A stretch of 64,000 bases of DNA from JBOHDX01 sp050700835 (GTDB taxonomy: Bacteria; Actinomycetota; Actinomycetes; Propionibacteriales; Nocardioidaceae): the NCBI GenBank assembly GCA_050700835.1, contig JBOHDX010000064.1, forward strand, positions 1-64,000. Reading direction: 5' to 3'. Shown here piece by piece: positions 59,332 through 64,000 of this stretch (within the stretch, counting starts at the first letter, position 1; every line of letters starts with the position of its first letter). The notes under the pieces are model-generated. The model worked only from the letters and a program-made list of their open reading frames with translations, did not search any database and was not told the DNA's origin. A program made the translations under genes and the position numbers.

Positions 59332-60333
59332 TCAGCCCCGGACGAGCGGCGCAAGGACCTCGGCCGCGCGACGGGCGTCGGACGCGGTCACGTCCAGATG
59401 GGTCACCAGCCGCAGCACCCGCGGGCCGACGGCACTGGTGAGTACGCCCGCATCCTGGGCTGCCTTGACCACCCCGGGTGCGTCCGGGCACGGCACCACC
59501 ACGATGTTGGTGTCGATCGCACCCGCGTCCACGCCGCACGCCTCGGCTAGCAGCCGCGCGTTCGCGTGGTCGTCAGCGAGCCGCTCGACGTGACCGTCCA
59601 GCGCATGCAGCCCGGCGGCGGCGAGGACGCCGGCCTGCCTCCACCCGGCACCGACACGCTTGCGCCACACCCGGGCCTCGGCGATGGCGTCGGCGCGACC
59701 CATGATCAAGGACCCGATCGGAGCGCCGAGGCCCTTGGACAAGCACACGCTCATCACGTCAGCGACCCGGCCGTACTCCTCCAGGGGGGTCCCAGTGGCC
59801 ACGTGCGCATTCCAGATCCGCGCGCCGTCCAGGTGGACCGCCAGGCCGTGCTCGTCGGCCAACGACCGCAGGCCGCGCAACCTTTCGATCGGCTGGATGC
59901 TTCCGCCGCCGAAGTTGTGCGTGTTCTCGACGGACACCGCGGCCGTGCGTACCAGGAACGGCCCCAGATCCGGAGCGATCAAGAACTCGATCTGCTCGAG
60001 ATCGACGAGCCCACGCGGCTGCGTCCAGGTCCGCATCGTGACTCCCGCGACCGCGCCGTGCGCGCCCAGCTCGGCCCGGGCGATGTGCGCCTGAGACTCG
60101 CACAGCACCTCCGTCCCGACGGGTACGACCGACCGAACCGCGAGCAGGTTCGCCAGGGAGCCGCTCACCGTGAACAGCGCTGCCTCGTGGCCGAACATCT
60201 GCGCGATCCGGTCCTGCAGGCGGTGTACGGATGGATCCTCGTCGTACACGTCGTCGCCGACGTCCGCCGCGGCCATCGCCGCTCGCATCGCATCGGTCGG
60301 TCGGGTCACCGTGTCGCTGCGCAGGTCGATCAC
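59332..60333 (-). CDS. ltaE: low-specificity L-threonine aldolase
   Basis: PLP-dependent fold I enzyme of 333 residues that splits L-threonine/allo-threonine to glycine and acetaldehyde. It starts MIDLRSDTVTRPTDAMRAAM, the standard family opening. VENTHNFGGGSIQP, VHLDGARIWNA and CLSKGLGAPIGSL (PLP lysine about 198) are present. Glycine it supplies would feed one-carbon metabolism together with metF. It is 77 bases downstream of the AlaX gene. Confidence 0.94.
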   Translation of the reverse strand: MIDLRSDTVTRPTDAMRAAMAAADVGDDVYDEDPSVHRLQDRIAQMFGHEAALFTVSGSLANLLAVRSVVPVGTEVLCESQAHIARAELGAHGAVAGVTMRTWTQPRGLVDLEQIEFLIAPDLGPFLVRTAAVSVENTHNFGGGSIQPIERLRGLRSLADEHGLAVHLDGARIWNAHVATGTPLEEYGRVADVMSVCLSKGLGAPIGSLIMGRADAIAEARVWRKRVGAGWRQAGVLAAAGLHALDGHVERLADDHANARLLAEACGVDAGAIDTNIVVVPCPDAPGVVKAAQDAGVLTSAVGPRVLRLVTHLDVTASDARRAAEVLAPLVRG

Positions 60334-60410
60334 CGGGGCAGCCTAATCCGGCGCTCTGCGGCCCACGGATCCGAGGCCTGACCGGTCAGACCCGTTGAGC
60401 GTCGGACCCT

Positions 60411-61145
60411 TCATGCCAGCCGCATGCGTACCCGGCGGAAGCCCTTGCCCTTGTTCTCGACCTTGACCACCTCGATGCGACCGATCTGCCGGGTCGAGGC
60501 GACGTGGGTGCCGCCGTCGGCCTGAACGTCGAGACCGTTGATGTCGACGATTCGCACCATCTCGACCTCGGCCGGCACCAGGTTCGTGGCCGTGCGGATG
60601 ATGTCGGGGATCGCGAACGCCTCCGACCGCGGCAGCACGGACACGGCGATGGCCCTGTCGGCGTCGATCTCGACGTTGCACGCCGCCTCGACGGTGGCCT
60701 TGAAGTCGGGTGGCACCTCGGGAAGGTTGAAGTCCATCCGGGCCTGGCCGGGCTCCATGTTTCCGCCGGTGACCAGGGCGCCGAAGTCACGGAACACCAC
60801 TCCGGACAGCAGATGCAGGCCGGAGTGGGTTCGCATCAGGTTGGTGCGCCGCTCGTCCTCGATGGCGCCGCGCACCGCGGTGCCGACTACGGGTAGCGGA
60901 TCGTTCTCATTCGGCACCAGCCACAGGTCGTCTGCCTTGCGTACGTCGACGATCCGGGTCTGGACGCCACCCCAGAGGAGTACGCCGTGGTCGGGCGGCT
61001 GACCGCCGCCGCCGGGATAGAACGCGGAGCTGTCGAGCACGATGCCGTGGTCGGCGTCGGACGCGAGGACCGTGGCGTCCCAGTCGCGCAGAGTCTGGTC
61101 GTCCAGCTCGAGGCGGTGGGTACGCCCGTGTGCGTCGGTCGTCAT
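60411..61145 (-). CDS. alanyl-tRNA editing protein AlaX
   Basis: A 244-residue stand-alone editing protein, homologous to the AlaRS editing domain, that hydrolyses Ser- or Gly-tRNA-Ala. There is an N-terminal glycine-rich part (FYPGGGGQPPDHG, about 41-53) and the zinc-binding HxxxH in RTHSGLHLLSG (about 105). The second metal site reads QADGGTHVASTRQIG; the Cys of the CGGTH motif of AlaRS is Asp-Gly here, as in some AlaX types. ATG at 61145 chosen; earlier frames are family 3 repeat sequence. Confidence 0.92.
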   Translation of the reverse strand: MTTDAHGRTHRLELDDQTLRDWDATVLASDADHGIVLDSSAFYPGGGGQPPDHGVLLWGGVQTRIVDVRKADDLWLVPNENDPLPVVGTAVRGAIEDERRTNLMRTHSGLHLLSGVVFRDFGALVTGGNMEPGQARMDFNLPEVPPDFKATVEAACNVEIDADRAIAVSVLPRSEAFAIPDIIRTATNLVPAEVEMVRIVDINGLDVQADGGTHVASTRQIGRIEVVKVENKGKGFRRVRMRLA

Positions 61146-61245
61146 GGCCCGACGGTAGCGCCGCAACCCGGCTGGATCGGGCTTGGGCGTGGCGGGTGGG
61201 GCGGCTGGATCGCCCGGTTGCCCACCTGTGACGGCCCGGCCGGGC

Positions 61246-61322
61246 CCACTTCTCATGGTGTGTTGCCACTTCTCATGGGGTGCACCCCATGAGAAGTGCC
61301 GACGTACCACGAGAACGTGGTA
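61246..61322. repeat. dispersed palindromic repeat, family 3, copy 2
   Basis: A perfect 32-base palindrome (61267-61298) with half CACTTCTCATGGGGTG, a partial half-site CACTTCTCATGG just before it (61248-61259), and a second stem TACCACG/CGTGGTA (61305-61311 and 61316-61322). The layout (CACTTCTCATGG palindrome beside a CCACG/CGTGG palindrome) mirrors copy 1, with the order reversed. It is located between the AlaX start and the DAHP synthase stop. Confidence 0.93.
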
Positions 61323-61341
61323 AACCGACGGCCCCCGGCCG

Positions 61342-62673
61342 TCAGGCGCCGCGCAGCATCTCGGCCACCAGGAAGGCCAGCTCCAACGACTGCGCCCGGT
61401 TCAGCCTCGGGTCGCACACCGTCTCGTACCGGTGCGCCAAGTCGTCGGCCACCACCCGGCCACCGCCGCCGAGGCACTCGGTCACGTCGTCACCGGTGAG
61501 CTCGACGTGGATCCCGCCGGGCCAGGTGCCCGACGCCCGATGCACTTCGAAGAAGCCCCGCACCTCGTCGATCACGTCGTCGAACTCTCGGGTCTTGTAG
61601 CCGCTGTCGGTCTCGAAAGTGTTGCCGTGCATCGGGTCGCACACCCACGCCGCCTGCACACCGGCCGACGACACCTTGCCGAGCAGCTCGGGCAGCAGGT
61701 CGCGGACCCGGCCGGCGCCCATCCGGGTTACGAACGTCAGCCGGCCCGGCTCGCGGTCGGGGTCGAGCCGCTCGGCCAGCGCGATCGCCTCGTCGGCGGT
61801 GACCGTGGGTCCGAGCTTGACCCCGATCGGGTTGCGCACCCGGCGCAGCAACTCGACGTGCGCGCCACCGAGCTGGCGGGTCCGCTCACCGATCCAAAGA
61901 AAGTGCCCGGACACGTCGTACGGTGCCTCGGTCCGCGAGTCGATGCGGGTCATCGCGTGCTCGTACTCGAGGATCAGCGCCTCGTGCGAGGAGAAGAAGT
62001 CGACCGCGTGGAACTCGTCCGGGTTGGCGCCGCAGGCGGCCATGAACGCGAGTGCCCGGTCGATCTCGGCGCCGAGCATCTCGTAGCGCTCCCCCACCGG
62101 GCTGGTGCGGACGAAGTCGGTGTTCCAGGCGTGCATCTGCCGCAGGTCGGCATAGCCGCCGGTGACGAACGCCCGCGAGAGGTTCAACGTCGCCGCCGAT
62201 GCGTGGTAGACCTCGAGCAGTCGCGTCGGGTCGGGCGCCCTCGACTCGGGGGTGAAGCCGAACCCGTTGACCGCGTCGCCGCGGTACGCCGGCAGGGTGA
62301 CGCCGTCGCGGGTCTCGGTGTCGCTGGAGCGCGGCTTGGCGTACTGGCCCGCGATCCGGCCGAGCTTGACCACCGGGACGCTCGCGGCGTAGGTCAGCAC
62401 GACCGCCATCGACAGCAGCACCTGCAGCTTGTTCCGCACGTTGTCGGCGGTCACCCCGGCGAACGTCTCGGCGCAGTCGCCACCTTGCAGCAGGAACGCC
62501 TCACCGCCCGCCACGGCGGCGAGCCGCTGCTTGAGGTTGTCGCACTCGCCGGCGAACACCAGCGGCGGCATCGCCCGCAGCCGGGCGATCGCGGCGTCCC
62601 GCACGATCGGGTCCGGCCAGCTCGGCTGCTGCGCCGCACCGAGCGCGCGGAGCTCGTCGAGCGTCGGAATCAT
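61342..62673 (-). CDS. aroG: class II 3-deoxy-D-arabino-heptulosonate 7-phosphate synthase
   Basis: First enzyme of the shikimate pathway, plant/mycobacterial class II. It has 443 residues. Family motifs are PPLVFAGECDNLKQRLAAVA, FLLQGGDCAETF (metal Cys), RIAGQYAKPRSSD, WNTDFV, FSSHEALILEYEHAMTR, GHFLWIGERTRQL, NPIGVKLGPT, VCDPMHGNT, GGIHVELTGDDVTECLGG and YETVCDPRLN near the end. ATG at 62673 taken. Confidence 0.96.
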   Translation of the reverse strand: MIPTLDELRALGAAQQPSWPDPIVRDAAIARLRAMPPLVFAGECDNLKQRLAAVAGGEAFLLQGGDCAETFAGVTADNVRNKLQVLLSMAVVLTYAASVPVVKLGRIAGQYAKPRSSDTETRDGVTLPAYRGDAVNGFGFTPESRAPDPTRLLEVYHASAATLNLSRAFVTGGYADLRQMHAWNTDFVRTSPVGERYEMLGAEIDRALAFMAACGANPDEFHAVDFFSSHEALILEYEHAMTRIDSRTEAPYDVSGHFLWIGERTRQLGGAHVELLRRVRNPIGVKLGPTVTADEAIALAERLDPDREPGRLTFVTRMGAGRVRDLLPELLGKVSSAGVQAAWVCDPMHGNTFETDSGYKTREFDDVIDEVRGFFEVHRASGTWPGGIHVELTGDDVTECLGGGGRVVADDLAHRYETVCDPRLNRAQSLELAFLVAEMLRGA

Positions 62674-62745
62674 GGCCACAGGGTACGCGGGACGACCTCG
62701 CGGCCGGGTCGGTGTCCACCGCCTGCGGCGCCCATTCGACGCCGG

Positions 62746-62890
62746 CGGCTCCTGGACCGAGACGCCGGCGGATGCCTGGCCGGTCCGGCGTTCAACCGAA
62801 CGGCTCCTGGACCCCAGACGCCGGCGACTGCAGACCGGTCCGGCGTTCAGCCGACCGGCTCCTCGACCGCGACGCCGGTCGGTGCCGGAC
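62746..62890. repeat. 55-bp tandem repeat overlapping the 3' end of the MFS gene
   Basis: Units at 62746-62800 and 62801-62855, with a partial third from 62856, each start CGGCTCCTSGACC and share GACGCCGGCG and GGTCCGGCGTTCARCCGA. The MFS stop codon (62847-62849) lies in the second unit, so the third is coding and the first two are mostly downstream of the gene. Confidence 0.9.
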
Positions 62891-64000
62891 CGGCCTGCGG
62901 GCCGCTGTGGTCCTCGAAGTCGCGCTGTCGCACGAGCACGAGGCACAGCAGGCCGGCGGCGAACGCGATCACCGCGGCGATCGCGGTGATGTGGTTGAGC
63001 GCGTTGACGAAGCCTGTGGTCGCGGCGTCGGCAACCGTGCCGCGGAGCCGCGGCGGGGTGGCAGCCAGCACCTGGTGGATCTGGCCGCCGGTGACGGCCG
63101 TCGAGACCTTGTCGGCTTGGCCGGCGAGCGGCGTGGACGCCAGCGCGGAGCGCACCCCCGTGGCGACGTGGTTGCTGAAGATCGACCCGAGCGCAGCGAT
63201 CCCAGTGGCGATTCCCACCTGACGGAACGTGGAGTTGACTCCGGAGGCCATCCCGGCCCGCTCCCGCCGGACCACGCCGACCGCTGTCGAGGCCAGCGGC
63301 ACGTTGACCATCCCGATGCCCAGCCCGGACACCACCAGGCCCGGGATCAGGTGGGTCCAGCTCGACGTGGTGGTGATGCCGTAGATCAGCACGAGACCGA
63401 TCCCGATCACCAGGAAGCCGGGACCGATCAGCCACTTGGTGGGCACGTGGCTGGTCAGCCGCCCGGCCACGGATGCGGCGACGAACGCCGCGCCGGACAG
63501 GAACAGGAACCGCAGACCGGCACCGACGGCGGAGTAGCCGAGGACGTTCTGCACGTAGATCACGAGGTAGGTCAACAGTGAGAAGACCGACGCGGACACG
63601 CCGAAGCCGGCCACCAGGCCGCCGACGAACGTCGGCTTGCGCAGCAACGACATCTCGAACATGGGCGAGTCCTGCACCAGCTGGGTCACCACGAACACCA
63701 CGAGCAGCACCCCCGACCCGACCAGGCTCCACACGACGCTGCGCACCCCCCACCCGTCGGCCCCGCCGCGGATCAGCCCGAACACCAACAGGGCCAGACC
63801 GCCGCTGAACGTGACGAAACCGAGCCAGTCCGGCCGGGCCGCACCGGGATCACGGGACTCCTCGAGCCGCAGCAGCGAGACCGCAATCGCCGCGATCCCG
63901 ATCGGCACGTTGACCAGGAAGATCCACCGCCACGACAGCCCGCTGGTAAGCACCCCGCCGAGAACGGGACCCACCGCCACCGCTACTCCGGTGACAGCGC
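62847..64000 (-). CDS. MFS exporter, DHA2 (EmrB/QacA) family; N-terminus outside the window
   Basis: The C-terminal ~383 residues of a 14-helix drug:proton antiporter. The segment AVTGVAVAVGPVLGGVLTSGLSWRWIFLVNVPIG at the right edge is motif C of the family (GPxLGG plus WRWIFxxNxP). About nine helices follow. The reading frame is open to base 64000, so the start lies beyond it. The extracytoplasmic loop around AATPPRLRGTVADAATTGF near the C-terminus is typical. Substrate unknown. The 3' end is part of a 55-bp repeat. Confidence 0.92.
   Translation of the reverse strand, partial: AVTGVAVAVGPVLGGVLTSGLSWRWIFLVNVPIGIAAIAVSLLRLEESRDPGAARPDWLGFVTFSGGLALLVFGLIRGGADGWGVRSVVWSLVGSGVLLVVFVVTQLVQDSPMFEMSLLRKPTFVGGLVAGFGVSASVFSLLTYLVIYVQNVLGYSAVGAGLRFLFLSGAAFVAASVAGRLTSHVPTKWLIGPGFLVIGIGLVLIYGITTTSSWTHLIPGLVVSGLGIGMVNVPLASTAVGVVRRERAGMASGVNSTFRQVGIATGIAALGSIFSNHVATGVRSALASTPLAGQADKVSTAVTGGQIHQVLAATPPRLRGTVADAATTGFVNALNHITAIAAVIAFAAGLLCLVLVRQRDFEDHSGPQAGPAPTGVAVEEPVG

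Overview
The window is a contiguous piece of a high-GC actinobacterial chromosome. Support for this comes from GTG and TTG starts, a complete actinobacterial dcw cluster with sepF, yggT and divIVA downstream of ftsZ, an eukaryote-like IleS behind a T-box leader, a DUF3040 gene, an Rv2175c-type regulator beside a PASTA kinase, and a perfect mycobacterial-type SOS box. Gene content fits Propionibacteriales or a relative, but that placement is inference. No rRNA, tRNA, prophage, insertion sequence or CRISPR array was seen.

1-7.5 kb: the N-terminal part of dnaE1 runs off the left edge. It is followed, still on the minus strand, by a tight operon (dksA/traR-like, lspA, rluD-like, GNAT). ileS then runs on the plus strand behind its T-box leader.

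7.5-26.9 kb: the dcw cluster is read on the minus strand from mraZ to divIVA: mraZ, a small membrane protein, rsmH, an ftsL-like gene, ftsI, murE, murF, mraY, murD, ftsW, murG, murC, ftsQ, ftsZ, pgeF, yggS, sepF, yggT, divIVA. From ftsL to ftsQ most neighbours overlap by 1-4 bases (ATGA/GTGA) and are probably translationally coupled. Together they make lipid II, insert it into septal and polar wall, and place the Z-ring. MraZ-type 10-bp repeats precede mraZ, and an AT-rich palindrome lies upstream of ftsZ.

27-33.5 kb: a MoxR ATPase, DUF58 and transglutaminase operon, then a DUF3040 protein and a secreted L,D-transpeptidase.

33.5-41.2 kb: a mutagenic-repair region on the minus strand. A TTGACG/TTTACT promoter with a perfect LexA box precedes DUF6504, a SAV_6107-like HEPN protein and dnaE2, followed by a methyltransferase and dinB. 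No imuA or imuB is present. This cassette is full of short tandem repeats, including in-frame ones.

41-53 kb: smaller genes (DinB-fold DUF664, YbaK, two exported proteins, an amidase with a lysozyme-like domain, an FAD oxidoreductase, metF, a polyprenyl synthase, an RNase Sa-like enzyme with a barstar, an Rv2175c-like regulator, and a LysM/His-rich/SLT protein). Two families of dispersed intergenic repeats occur here.

53-64 kb: a PknL-like PASTA kinase, a paired ABC exporter, L-threonine aldolase, an AlaX editing protein, a class II DAHP synthase and a DHA2-type MFS exporter cut by the right edge. A third palindromic repeat family lies at 59.2 and 61.3 kb.

Best candidates for something under-described: the LexA-controlled DUF6504-HEPN-DnaE2 cassette, the three intergenic repeat families, and the secreted LysM/poly-histidine/SLT protein.
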